From Thermoplasmatota archaeon (GTDB lineage Archaea; Thermoplasmatota; Thermoplasmata; RBG-16-68-12; JAJISG01): a stretch of DNA of 9,154 nt. The notes beneath the pieces are model-generated. The model was given only the letters and a program-made list of their open reading frames with translations. It ran no database searches and was not told the DNA's origin. Positions 1 to 6,365 of the stretch are shown piece by piece (positions within the stretch are counted from its first letter, which is position 1; each line of letters starts with the position of its first letter). Position numbers and translations under genes: made by a program. The stretch is taken from positions 1-9,154 of the forward strand of contig JAJISG010000058.1 of NCBI GenBank assembly GCA_022848835.1. The letters run 5' to 3'.

Positions 1-849
1 CCAAAGAAGATTCTTCTGGGTCGGAACACGACTCGAGGCCTCGGGGCGGGCGCCATTCCGCATGTCGGCGAGGCGGCGGCGAGGGAGACAGAGCCGGAGC
101 TGAGGTCGCTTCTAGAGGGATCAGATATGGTCTTCATCACCTGCGGCCTCGGCGGTGGCACGGGGACCGGCGGAGCTCCCGTGGTGGCCCAGGTAGCCAA
201 GAGTCTCGATGCCCTGACCGTGGCGATCTGCACTTTCCCTTTCAAGGCAGAGGGCTCCGTCCGCTGGGAGAACGCCGAGTACGGGCTGGAAAGACTGAGA
301 AAGTACGTTGACACCCTCATAGTAGTCCCCAACGACAAGCTGCTGGAGCTCGTTCCTAGGCTACCCCTCTCAGCCGCCTTCAAGGTAGCGGACGAGGTCC
401 TCATGCGCTCCATCAAGGGCATCGCGGAGATCGTCACCAAACCTGGACTCGTCAACCTGGATTTCAACGACATCAGGACCGTGATGAGTGACGGCGGAGT
501 GGCCATGATGGGGCTCGGGGAGAGTCAAGCGGAGAGCAGGGCAGAGGAGGCTGTGGACGAGGCCATCAACTCACCTCTGATCGATGTCGATGTCAGCGGC
601 GCTTCATCGGCTCTCGTAAACGTCATCGGCAGCAGCGACATGACGGTCCTAGAGGCAGAGAAGGTGGCCGAGCTCGTCCAGGAGAACATTAGCCCTAACG
701 CAAGAATTATATGGGGAGCGGCTATAGATAATAGTCTAGAACACAAGCTGAGGGTGATGGTGGTTCTCACCGGCGTAAAGAGCCGGCAGATAGTGGGACC
801 CCAAGAGGCTCCAAGTCCCTGGGAGTCGGGCCTCGACTTAGTGCGCTAG
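1..849 (+). CDS. ftsZ: Cell division GTPase FtsZ, 5' end cut by window
   Basis: Tubulin-family GTPase that polymerises into the cytokinetic ring at mid-cell. The reading frame is open from the first base and ends at TAG; 282 residues are visible, so roughly the first 90 residues, including the first nucleotide-binding loop, lie outside. Visible in order: the TRGLGAG segment, the tubulin signature GLGGGTGTG (visible residues 49-57) that contacts GTP phosphates, and the T7 synergy loop NLDFND (about 152-157), whose acidic residues complete GTP hydrolysis in the next subunit. The C-terminal subdomain follows (IIWGAAID). The protein ends shortly after with a brief tail and no long linker. FtsZ directly before secE and spt5 is a common euryarchaeal arrangement, often with the FtsZ1 paralogue, but I cannot assign FtsZ1 or FtsZ2 from this part. 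Not a broken gene: truncation is only by the window edge. Confidence 0.97.
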   Translation, partial: PKKILLGRNTTRGLGAGAIPHVGEAAARETEPELRSLLEGSDMVFITCGLGGGTGTGGAPVVAQVAKSLDALTVAICTFPFKAEGSVRWENAEYGLERLRKYVDTLIVVPNDKLLELVPRLPLSAAFKVADEVLMRSIKGIAEIVTKPGLVNLDFNDIRTVMSDGGVAMMGLGESQAESRAEEAVDEAINSPLIDVDVSGASSALVNVIGSSDMTVLEAEKVAELVQENISPNARIIWGAAIDNSLEHKLRVMVVLTGVKSRQIVGPQEAPSPWESGLDLVR

Positions 850-864
850 GAAGGCTGAATCCTC

Positions 865-1101
865 ATGGATATAGTTGATCGAGCGTGGCGGTTTCAGAAG
901 AGACTGGAGGAAAGGACCAAGAGGCTAGGCAGGGGAAAGTATGGCCGGGTCCTCAGGATGGCCAGGAAGCCCACGTCGGAGGAGTATTCGAAGACCATCC
1001 AGATCACTGGAATTGGTCTCATGCTGCTGGGCGGCCTCGGTTTCCTGATATTCTTCCTTATGATAGAGCTGCCCAAGCTGTTTGGTGGCCTCTCTCTTTA
1101 G
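865..1101 (+). CDS. secE: Preprotein translocase subunit SecE (Sec61 gamma)
   Basis: Small tail-anchored subunit of the SecYEG/Sec61 protein-conducting channel in the cytoplasmic membrane; its single helix clamps SecY. The 78-residue product has a basic amphipathic N-terminal half, with a charged RKPTSEEY stretch just before the membrane, then one hydrophobic segment at about residues 45-70 and a PKLF end, which is the Sec61-gamma layout. Archaeal SecE is usually near 60 residues, so this one has a slightly longer cytosolic N terminus. The ATG lies 15 bases after the ftsZ stop, behind a weak purine-rich site (AGGAAGG, about 848-854). Its TAG stop is part of the strong ribosome-binding site of the next gene, so translation of secE and spt5 is probably coupled. 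Identity rests on length, topology and gene order. Confidence 0.92.
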   Translation: MDIVDRAWRFQKRLEERTKRLGRGKYGRVLRMARKPTSEEYSKTIQITGIGLMLLGGLGFLIFFLMIELPKLFGGLSL

Positions 1102-1107
1102 GAGGTG
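1100..1107 (+). promoter_or_regulatory. Ribosome-binding site that decides the spt5 start
   Basis: AGGAGGTG overlaps the last two bases of the secE stop. The only in-frame codon at normal spacing (5 bases) that could serve as a start is CTG at 1113. No ATG, GTG or TTG follows at usable distance until GTG 1149. Confidence 0.7.
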
Positions 1108-1112
1108 TTCAT

Positions 1113-2030
1113 CTGGGGCTCTTTGATGATTTCAAGCCTGAGGAAGAGGTGAAAGTGGCCAGGGAACCGGCGGAGCCCATCATCGCAAAAAGGGGACTGA
1201 GGGTAGAGCTGGAGGAGGGCGAGGACAGCAGGGTCGTCACCGCTGGTGTGCATGCGGATTACCACCTGATTATGGAGAACACCGGCAAGTCCGACGAGGT
1301 GGTCACCATCAAGGTGGACCTCGTGCCGGGATCCGAGGTCAGCGAACCTTCTGACTGGATAGTGAAGCTTTCAGGGGTGGAGGCAAAGACCTGGGACGTG
1401 ACGTTTACCGGAATCTATGAAAAAGAGATGGAACTTGCCAAGGGAAAGTCCAAGAGCCTGGCCCTATCCGTGACGGCGCCCCGGGGGGCCCAGTATGGGG
1501 ATCGCCTCAACGTTATCATCTCCGTCCTCTCCCGGGATGACCCGGCCATCTCCGACTCCGTAACCCTGTCCACGGCCACGAGACAGACCGTCATGGCCGT
1601 CAAGACCTCTATCGGACACGAGAGGTCGGTGGCCGATTCCATAGCCTCCAGGGCGAAGACTTCCGATGCCGGTATATACACTATCCTCTCCCCCTCCACC
1701 ATGCGTGGCTACGTGTTCGTGGAGGTGATGAACGCCGAGCGTCTTCAGCAGATGGTGAAGGGCATTCGAAGGGCCAGAGGCGTGGTACGGGGGGAGACCA
1801 GCTTGGCCGAGATCGACCACTTCCTCACCCCCAAGCCCCTGGTGGCAGGGATGATGGAGGGGGACATCGTGGAGTTGGTGACGGGTCCTTTCAGGGGGGA
1901 GAAGGCCAGGGTGACGACCATCGACGAGGCCAAGGAGGAGATCACGGTGGAGCTCTTCGAGGCCATGGTCCCCATCCCCGTGACCGTCCGGGGGGACAAC
2001 GTCCGGGTCATCGAGAAGGAGGAGAGGTAG
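1113..2030 (+). CDS. spt5: Transcription elongation factor Spt5 (NusG) with extra N-terminal Ig-like domain
   Basis: Spt5 binds the RNA polymerase clamp, normally with Spt4, and keeps elongation processive. From the proposed start it has 305 residues, about twice the usual archaeal length. The C-terminal half is standard: an NGN domain at about 157-243 (TSIGHERSVADSIASRA, ILSPSTMRGYVFVE) and a KOW domain from about 250 (GDIVELVTGPFRGEKARV). Before them, residues 18-155 form an all-beta-looking region with ENTGKSDEVVTIKV, a SDWIV tract, a spaced GKSKSLALSVTAPRGA segment and GDRLNVIISV. This resembles NEW3/APHP-type Ig-like repeats; that match is inference. No signal peptide or membrane segment is visible. 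The frame is open back into secE, so the start is uncertain. CTG 1113 gives a GLFDDFK N terminus and fits the strong Shine-Dalgarno; GTG 1149 and GTG 1155 are alternatives. Confidence 0.93.
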   Translation: MGLFDDFKPEEEVKVAREPAEPIIAKRGLRVELEEGEDSRVVTAGVHADYHLIMENTGKSDEVVTIKVDLVPGSEVSEPSDWIVKLSGVEAKTWDVTFTGIYEKEMELAKGKSKSLALSVTAPRGAQYGDRLNVIISVLSRDDPAISDSVTLSTATRQTVMAVKTSIGHERSVADSIASRAKTSDAGIYTILSPSTMRGYVFVEVMNAERLQQMVKGIRRARGVVRGETSLAEIDHFLTPKPLVAGMMEGDIVELVTGPFRGEKARVTTIDEAKEEITVELFEAMVPIPVTVRGDNVRVIEKEER

Positions 2031-2034
2031 AGTA

Positions 2035-2529
2035 ATGGAGACGGTGGACGTCCTGGTGGAGGGAGGCAAGGCCACCGCTGGACCCCCCATCGGTCCCGCC
2101 CTCGGACCGCTCGGACTGAACATCATGCAGGTGGTGGAGGCCATCAACGAGAGGACCTCCCGTTTCGAGGGCATGAAGGTTCCAGTCAGGATCATCGTGG
2201 ACCCCACAGGGGGGACCTTCGAGCTCGAGATTGGCACACCTCCTACATCGGCCCTCATTCTCAAGGAGGCTGGAGTGGAGAAGGGGTCTGGAACCCCCGG
2301 GAGGGAAATGGTAGGGGACCTGACCCTCGAGCAGGTGGTGAAAGTCGCTCGAATGAAGGAGGAGAACACCCTCGGCTCCGACCTTCAGCAGAAGATCCAA
2401 GAGGTGCTCGGTACCTGTGTCTCCCTGGGTGTGACTGTCGGTGGGAGGAAGCCCCGGGAGGTCCAGTCAGAGGTGCAACGAGGCCTGGCTGACGAGATTC
2501 TCAGTAAGGCAGACACAGAAAGCTTATAA
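2035..2529 (+). CDS. rpl11: Large ribosomal subunit protein uL11
   Basis: Binds the GTPase-associated region of 23S rRNA at the base of the stalk and takes part in elongation-factor recruitment. The 164 residues carry the N-terminal signature GPPIGPALGPLGLNIMQVV (about 17-35), the EGMKVPV and PPTSALILKEAG segments, and a C-terminal rRNA-binding helical domain (TLEQVVKVARMK onward). Archaeal uL11 is usually near 160 residues, so this one is complete. The ATG follows the spt5 stop by four bases, behind an AAGGAGGAGAGG stretch that lies within the end of spt5. Its TAA stop overlaps a TATA-like element that may drive the next genes. Confidence 0.97.
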   Translation: METVDVLVEGGKATAGPPIGPALGPLGLNIMQVVEAINERTSRFEGMKVPVRIIVDPTGGTFELEIGTPPTSALILKEAGVEKGSGTPGREMVGDLTLEQVVKVARMKEENTLGSDLQQKIQEVLGTCVSLGVTVGGRKPREVQSEVQRGLADEILSKADTESL

Positions 2530-2530
2530 T
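2523..2530 (+). promoter_or_regulatory. TATA-like box for rpl1-rpl10-rpl12
   Basis: CTTATAAT sits across the rpl11 stop, preceded by purine-rich AGAAAG that could act as a BRE. A start site 25 bases on would fall near 2550, leaving a leader of about 45 bases before rpl1. This would allow the stalk genes to be expressed separately from the ftsZ-secE-spt5-rpl11 part. The call is by pattern and spacing only. Confidence 0.45.
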
Positions 2531-2554
2531 CCTCGCCAATGATACTGTGCATAT

Positions 2555-2590
2555 CTTGTAGGAGGCTTCCGCCGCAGGCACTACAGAGGG
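2555..2590 (+). promoter_or_regulatory. Structured rpl1 leader, candidate L1 autoregulatory site
   Basis: TGTAG (2557-2561) can pair with CTACA (2581-2585). Inside it GCTT (2565-2568) can pair with AGGC (2576-2579, one G-U), leaving an uneven internal loop with GAG on one side and A on the other. The 5' strand reads GGAGGCTT, which matches from memory the L1-binding strand of 23S rRNA helices 76-77. Archaeal L1 is known to repress its own mRNA by such mimicry. The opposite strand does not clearly match, so this is tentative. An AGGAGG at 2560-2565 has no start codon after it, so it is not simply a ribosome-binding site. Confidence 0.35.
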
Positions 2591-2596
2591 ATTTCC

Positions 2597-3235
2597 TTGG
2601 CTGACAAGAAGGTCACGAAGGCCATCAAAGAGGCCTTGAAATCGGCAAAGCCCAGGAACTTCAGGGAGAGCGTGGAGATATCCATCAACCTGAGGGACGT
2701 AGACCTCACCCTGCCCACGAATAGGATCGAGGATGAGATAGTCCTCCCGAAGGGAAGGGGGAAGGAGGTCAAGATCGTCATATTCGCCAGCGGTGAGATG
2801 GCTGTCAAGGCACGTGGAGTTGCGGACCTGATTGTCCCGCCAGAGGAGATCGAGACTCTAGCGGAGGACAAGGCTAAGGCGAAGAGGCTGGCGAGGGAGC
2901 ATGATTTCTTCGTCGCCGAGGCGCCTCTGATGCCAGCCATCGGCAGACGGCTCGGAACGATCCTCGGCCCTAGGGGTAAGATGCCCCGGCCCATTCCTCC
3001 AGGCACGGACCCAGGTCCCATCATAAACAACTTGAAGAGCGCCGTGAAGATTCGCTCCAGGGACAGGCCCACCTTCCATGCGCCCGTGGGCACCAGGGAG
3101 ATGGAGGTGGACGACCTGGCGGAGAACCTGGAGACCATCCTCAGGCGGGTAGAGGCGAAGCTCCCGAGGGGGCGCTACAACATCGGCTCCGTCTACGTGA
3201 AGACCTCCATGGGACCTGCAGTGAGGGTGATCTAG
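2597..3235 (+). CDS. rpl1: Large ribosomal subunit protein uL1, TTG start
   Basis: Binds 23S rRNA helices 76-78, forming the mobile L1 stalk that handles E-site tRNA; in archaea it also represses its own operon. The 212 residues match the family length. Recognisable parts are NFRESVEISINLRDVDL near the N terminus (domain I), the central domain II with the GPRGKMPRPIPP stretch (about 134-145), and a return to domain I with the typical YNIGSVYVKTSMGPAVRV end. TTG is chosen because it places MADKKV at the normal N terminus, with GAGGG six bases upstream and no nearer ATG or GTG. The TAG stop is immediately followed by the rpl10 ATG. Confidence 0.96.
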   Translation: MADKKVTKAIKEALKSAKPRNFRESVEISINLRDVDLTLPTNRIEDEIVLPKGRGKEVKIVIFASGEMAVKARGVADLIVPPEEIETLAEDKAKAKRLAREHDFFVAEAPLMPAIGRRLGTILGPRGKMPRPIPPGTDPGPIINNLKSAVKIRSRDRPTFHAPVGTREMEVDDLAENLETILRRVEAKLPRGRYNIGSVYVKTSMGPAVRVI

Positions 3236-4228
3236 ATGGCCGAGACAACGGTTCAGACCCGGAAGGCTCAGACAGTCGATGAGCTGAAGGCCAGGCTGTT
3301 GGAGAGCAGAGTTGTGGGTCTAGCGAAGGTCTCTGGCATCCCAGCCCCTCAGATGCAGAGCATCAGGTCCGAGCTCCGTGGAAAAGCGGAGTTGCAGGTG
3401 GTGAAAAACAGGCTACTCCGAAGGGCCATAGATGCTGCTTCCGAGGAGCGGAAGGGGATCGAGGGGCTGCAGGAACTCGTGGAGGGCCAGATAGCCGTAG
3501 TGTTCACGGACTCCAACCCCTTCCGGTTGTACAGGGAGTTAGAAGGCACGAAGACGAAGGCACCGGCAAGGGGGGGTGAGGTCGCTACGGAGGACATCGT
3601 GGTCAAGGAGGGAGATACACGCTTCAAGCCGGGTCCCGTGGTGGGCGATCTGCAGAAGGCTGGGATCCCCGCTGCCATCGAGAGGGGGAAGGTTATCATC
3701 AAGAAGGACAAGCTCCTAGTGGAGACGGGCCAGAGGATTCCCGCCAAGGTCGCTCAGGTCCTCACGAGGCTGGAGATATTCCCCCTGACCGTAGGCCTGG
3801 ACCTGCGAGGGGTATTCGAGGATGGCAGCCTCTTCACCAGGGATGTCCTCGCGGTCGATGAGGAGGCCCTCTGGCAGGATATGATCGCCGCTGCCAGGAG
3901 TGCCATGAACCTTGCCATGAAGGTGGCCTTCCCGACGAAGGCCACGCTATTCCTCCTCCTGGCCCAGGCGCGTCAGAGGGCCCTGTCCCTGGGACTGTCG
4001 ACGGGCTATCCTGTTAGAGAGCTGTTGCCCCTTCTACTTTCCAGGGCTCAGAGCCAAATGCTTGCTCTGGCCTCCAGGGTTCCTGAGGCTCTAGACGACG
4101 AGCTGAAGGAACATACGGCTTCGTCGCCTGTGGAGGATGAGGCTCCTAGGAAGGAGAAGCCTCCTCCTAAGCAGGAGGAGAAAGGGGAGGAGGATGCTGC
4201 AGCGGGCCTCGGCTCGCTATTCGGATGA
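3236..4228 (+). CDS. rpl10: Large ribosomal subunit protein uL10 (P0), stalk base
   Basis: Anchors the L12/P1 dimers to 23S rRNA and forms the stalk that recruits elongation factors. The 330 residues are the long archaeal P0 form. Domains in order: an N-terminal rRNA-binding domain ([34 protein letters not shown], about 8-100); the archaeal/eukaryal insertion domain (about 105-185, around [11 protein letters not shown] and IPAKVAQVL); a C-terminal helical spine of alanine/leucine-rich helices that binds L12 dimers (about 210-285); a charged K/E/P linker; and the tip [13 protein letters not shown]. The tip is almost identical to the end of the next gene's product, as expected for the shared factor-binding peptide. 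The ATG touches the rpl1 stop; GAGGGTGATC inside rpl1 is the likely ribosome-binding site, implying coupled translation. Confidence 0.97.
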   Translation: MAETTVQTRKAQTVDELKARLLESRVVGLAKVSGIPAPQMQSIRSELRGKAELQVVKNRLLRRAIDAASEERKGIEGLQELVEGQIAVVFTDSNPFRLYRELEGTKTKAPARGGEVATEDIVVKEGDTRFKPGPVVGDLQKAGIPAAIERGKVIIKKDKLLVETGQRIPAKVAQVLTRLEIFPLTVGLDLRGVFEDGSLFTRDVLAVDEEALWQDMIAAARSAMNLAMKVAFPTKATLFLLLAQARQRALSLGLSTGYPVRELLPLLLSRAQSQMLALASRVPEALDDELKEHTASSPVEDEAPRKEKPPPKQEEKGEEDAAAGLGSLFG

Positions 4229-4233
4229 AGGTC

Positions 4234-4243
4234 AAGGAGGTGA
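4234..4243 (+). promoter_or_regulatory. Near-perfect Shine-Dalgarno for rpl12
   Basis: AAGGAGGTGA is a ten-base match to the complement of the usual 16S rRNA 3' tail, four bases before TTG 4248. It lies between the rpl10 stop and rpl12 and fixes the TTG as the start. Confidence 0.8.
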
Positions 4244-4247
4244 AAGA

Positions 4248-4553
4248 TTGGAGTACATATATGGAGCAATGCTCCTGCATGCTGCGGGAAAGAAGGTGAA
4301 TGAGGAGAACCTGAAGAAGGTCCTGAAGGCCGCCGGTTTTGGTCCCGACGCCTCTAGGGTGAAGGCCTTGACGGCCTCCCTTGAGGGAGTGGACATCGAG
4401 GAGGCCCTCAAGAGTGCCAGCTTCGCTCCCACCGGTCCTGTTCCTGCAGCTGCAGAGAAGAGCGAGGAAAAGAAGGAAGAGAAAAAGGAAGAGAAGGAGG
4501 AGGTCAGCGAAGAGGATGCCGCGGCGGGTCTCGGAGCCCTATTCGGTTTCTGA
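4248..4553 (+). CDS. rpl12: Large ribosomal subunit protein P1/L12, TTG start
   Basis: Acidic stalk protein present as several dimers on uL10; its flexible tail contacts the translational GTPases. The 101-residue product has the archaeal P1 layout: an N-terminal dimerisation domain beginning [17 protein letters not shown] (1-60), an Ala/Pro hinge ([10 protein letters not shown]), a run of Lys/Glu repeats, and the factor-binding tip [14 protein letters not shown] shared with uL10. The start is TTG rather than any upstream in-frame codon because archaeal homologues begin at MEYIY and a very strong Shine-Dalgarno lies four bases away. The stop codon lies inside the end of the convergent transporter gene; no T-rich terminator follows on the plus strand within the next 70 bases. 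Confidence 0.96.
   Translation: MEYIYGAMLLHAAGKKVNEENLKKVLKAAGFGPDASRVKALTASLEGVDIEEALKSASFAPTGPVPAAAEKSEEKKEEKKEEKEEVSEEDAAAGLGALFGF
4468..4500 (-). terminator. Candidate T-rich terminator for the transporter gene, inside rpl12
   Basis: Read on the minus strand, the Lys/Glu codons of the rpl12 hinge form a pyrimidine tract with TTTTT (4486-4482) and TTTT (4471-4468), 40-75 bases after the transporter stop. Archaeal termination depends mainly on T-runs in the non-template strand, so this tract could end the transporter transcript. The same composition could exist only for coding reasons. Confidence 0.35.
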
Positions 4554-5726
4554 GTCCTGGCCCTGCCCCTTCTCGATACTACACAGCTTGCATTGAGGCT
4601 CACAGGGAAGGACGGAGATCCTCACTTTTCGCTCCGTCGCCTCCTCTAGCCTTAGCGTTAGTCGCCTGACGAGGGCATCAGCCTGGTCTAGTTGAACCTC
4701 CCCAGGAATGTTGATGCCAAGCTGGACGGACCCGTCGAGGCCGAGCTCCACCCATGGCACGGAGTGGATTCCTCGCTCCTCAAGGGCGAGTCTCTTGGAT
4801 ATCCTCACAACTTCTGACTTGAGGGAGGGTATGTCGGGCTCAACGTGGACTGTCGCGTCCGCCTTGAGTTCCTGTTTAATTCTGACCTCGACCTCCGTTG
4901 CCACAACGTGGGCTTCTTTGACGCTGAGGCGATCGTCGACATCTACTGTCAGAGATATGGCCTTGTGCAGGCCATAGTCATGGACGGAGACGCTGTGCAC
5001 ACTCCTCACTCCTGGTAGATCGGAGGCCAGTGTCGTTATCCTTTCGAGGATGGCTTCACTTGGCGCTCTCCCGAGAAGACGGTCTCCAGCAGACCGCACT
5101 AGCAGGCCGCCGTTATATAGAATGACGATTGACACTACAATGCCGAAGACGGGATCCAGGACCCTCAGAAATTCCCTCCAGCTAGCGAGGAAGATGGCCA
5201 GAGCAATGGCGCCCGTCAGCATGGCATCATATCTGTGGTTCCAGGCATCCCCTCGAATGGCATCGCTGTCCATCCGCTTGGCGATGGCGAAGGAGAAGCG
5301 GGCGAGCAGCTCCTTCACCGCCGCTAGAAGTACGAGAACGACGGCAAGGATCGGAGTCCCACGAACTAAGGGACTGGCAAGCTCGCCGACCGATTGCAGG
5401 AGGAGGAAGACCGCTACCACGACCAGGAGTGATGCTACAATCAGGGCTACGACCTGCTCCAGCCTGCCATGTCCGAACGGATGTTCTCGGTCCGCCCGCT
5501 TACCCACGTATCTGAAGGCAATGAGGATGATGGCAGATATTGCGACATCTCCCATCTGGTTGAACGCATCCGTCAGTACTGCCACGCTCGCCAGGAGAGA
5601 TGCTAGGAACAACTTGGAAACGAAGAGGGAGAGGTTGACCGTGATGGCGACGCCAGACTGTAGGTAGGCGTACCGCGCCCGAGCCCTCGGTTCTGTGGGG
5701 TCGCCAAGGTCGGGAACGATGTTCAC
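4539..5726 (-). CDS. Cation diffusion facilitator (CDF) transporter, probable divalent metal exporter
   Basis: Exports divalent metal ions from the cytosol, usually in exchange for protons. The 395 residues show six membrane segments (about 24-215), the conserved HPFGHGRLE after the second segment (82-90), and the family C-terminal domain (222-298, [17 protein letters not shown], ending VHVEPD). The transport site differs from the common pattern: TM2 reads N56xxxD60 and TM5 N163xxxD167, with Asn where zinc members have His or Asp. Asn at this site is known in Mn2+ exporters such as MntE, so manganese is a reasonable guess. An additional domain follows (299-375) with a terminal CEPQCKLC cluster (C375, C379, C382), making the protein longer than the usual 300 residues. 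GTG start; a TATA-like box 24 bases upstream suggests a leaderless mRNA. The last 15 bases overlap rpl12 tail-to-tail. Confidence 0.93.
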   Translation of the reverse strand: MNIVPDLGDPTEPRARARYAYLQSGVAITVNLSLFVSKLFLASLLASVAVLTDAFNQMGDVAISAIILIAFRYVGKRADREHPFGHGRLEQVVALIVASLLVVVAVFLLLQSVGELASPLVRGTPILAVVLVLLAAVKELLARFSFAIAKRMDSDAIRGDAWNHRYDAMLTGAIALAIFLASWREFLRVLDPVFGIVVSIVILYNGGLLVRSAGDRLLGRAPSEAILERITTLASDLPGVRSVHSVSVHDYGLHKAISLTVDVDDRLSVKEAHVVATEVEVRIKQELKADATVHVEPDIPSLKSEVVRISKRLALEERGIHSVPWVELGLDGSVQLGINIPGEVQLDQADALVRRLTLRLEEATERKVRISVLPCEPQCKLCSIEKGQGQDSETE

Positions 5727-5746
5727 GCCTGAAGATGACGGCGAGA

Positions 5747-5754
5747 GTATTTAG
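5747..5754 (-). promoter_or_regulatory. TATA-like box of the CDF gene
   Basis: Minus-strand CTAAATAC is centred about 24 bases before the GTG start, predicting transcription to begin at or next to the start codon (leaderless). No Shine-Dalgarno is visible, which agrees with this. Confidence 0.55.
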
Positions 5755-5804
5755 GACTTCATGGACCCACCCGTCAGGCCAGTAACGCGTTCTAACTCAC
5801 TGGG

Positions 5805-6218
5805 TCAGGGCGGCATCGGCCTCCAACTCGCGATGGGTAGTAAGAGAGCGATTCGTGAGGGAACGGGCGCGACGAGGATCCTGATTTTCGACCCTCTCTG
5901 GAACCTCCCCACCTTTGCCCTTTTCTGGATTCTCTTTCTCCTCTGCTTGGACAAGAACCCCGTTTCTCTCTCTAGAAAATAGTTGAAGGCCCTAATCGTC
6001 TGGGCAGAAATCTCGTCGTCCGCACCCCTATCCATGTTGACAGCCACATGCAGGAACTTGTCATCGGTCCAGACGGTCAACTCCGTGATGGAACCATGGC
6101 TCACCCTGAGTCTATCATCGGCCTCCGTCACTTCCCCAGATATATCCTCCTAGATCTCCCTGAGACCGCCTCCTTCCGGTACACTGGAGTGTCCTCTCTT
6201 GATGTCGTATCTCTGCAT
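5805..6218 (-). pseudogene. DUF5611-like small protein gene interrupted by an in-frame TAG
   Basis: The frame begins with ATG (MQRYDIKRGHSS), runs 22 codons, meets TAG at 6152-6150 (LREI-stop-EDISGEV), and continues in the same frame as a plausible protein to TGA. Both sides look like one protein: the MQRY-KRGH start and the later VSHGSITELTVWTDDKFLHV and TGFLSKQRRKRIQKRAK segments resemble DUF5611 proteins, known to me from Thermoplasmata and of unknown function. That match is from memory. The conserved part ends near codon 104; the following 33 codons look unlike the rest. The gap in homology is a single codon, so a nonsense change, a sequencing error or stop readthrough would all fit. A shorter product of 108 residues could start at GTG 6131, behind the GGAGG that overlaps the TAG. 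A TATA-like CATAAAAC lies about 32 bases before the ATG. Confidence 0.6.
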
Positions 6219-6246
6219 TCCCGGCCTTTTCCCTCAGCGTCAGTGG

Positions 6247-6256
6247 TTTTATGAAA
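6247..6256 (-). promoter_or_regulatory. TATA-like element upstream of the DUF5611-like gene
   Basis: Minus-strand TTTCATAAAA lies 30-38 bases before the ATG. A 5-bp inverted repeat, TCGAC-4-GTCGA (6260-6273), lies just upstream and could bind a regulator, though it may be chance. An alternative element, GGATATACTATT, lies further upstream (6310-6299). Confidence 0.35.
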
Positions 6257-6287
6257 GTGTCGACCTGAGTCGAAGGAGTGGGTCGGA

Positions 6288-6320
6288 TGCTAAGTGGCAA
6301 TAGTATATCCTCCCTTAGCA
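6288..6320. repeat. 7-bp perfect inverted repeat
   Basis: TGCTAAG (6288-6294) and CTTAGCA (6314-6320) are separated by 19 bases. It lies 46 bases after the RaSEA stop and 70 bases before the DUF5611-like start, in the 147-base gap between them. It could be a weak 3' hairpin or a regulator site. No T-run follows it on the minus strand. Nothing else is recognisable in this gap. Confidence 0.35.
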
Positions 6321-6365
6321 CGCCATCACCCCATCGAACAACCCGGGAGGCGGCGCAGCTGAGCA

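Noticed and set aside
701..735. AT-rich patch near the ftsZ 3' end (AATTATATG, CTATAGATAATAG) as a secE promoter
   Set aside because: It encodes conserved FtsZ residues (IIWGAAID), lies about 150 bases before secE, and spacing gives no extra support.
1464..2369. Long minus-strand open frame (301 codons) across spt5 and rpl11
   Set aside because: It is antisense to two well-supported genes, is rich in Pro, Arg, Gly and His as expected for a GC-rich shadow, and matches no family I know.
5050..5667. Plus-strand open frame of 205 codons opposite the transporter
   Set aside because: It is Arg/Ser/Thr-rich low-complexity shadow coding opposite a clear CDF gene.
5761..5982. Plus-strand open frame opposite the 3' end of the DUF5611-like gene
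   Set aside because: It has no ribosome-binding site or family features and lies opposite the better-supported minus-strand frame.
6150..6152. Pyrrolysine as the preferred reading of the in-frame TAG
   Set aside because: TAG serves as the normal stop for 5 of the 12 genes here, and no pyl genes are in view. It is kept only as one option in the finding.
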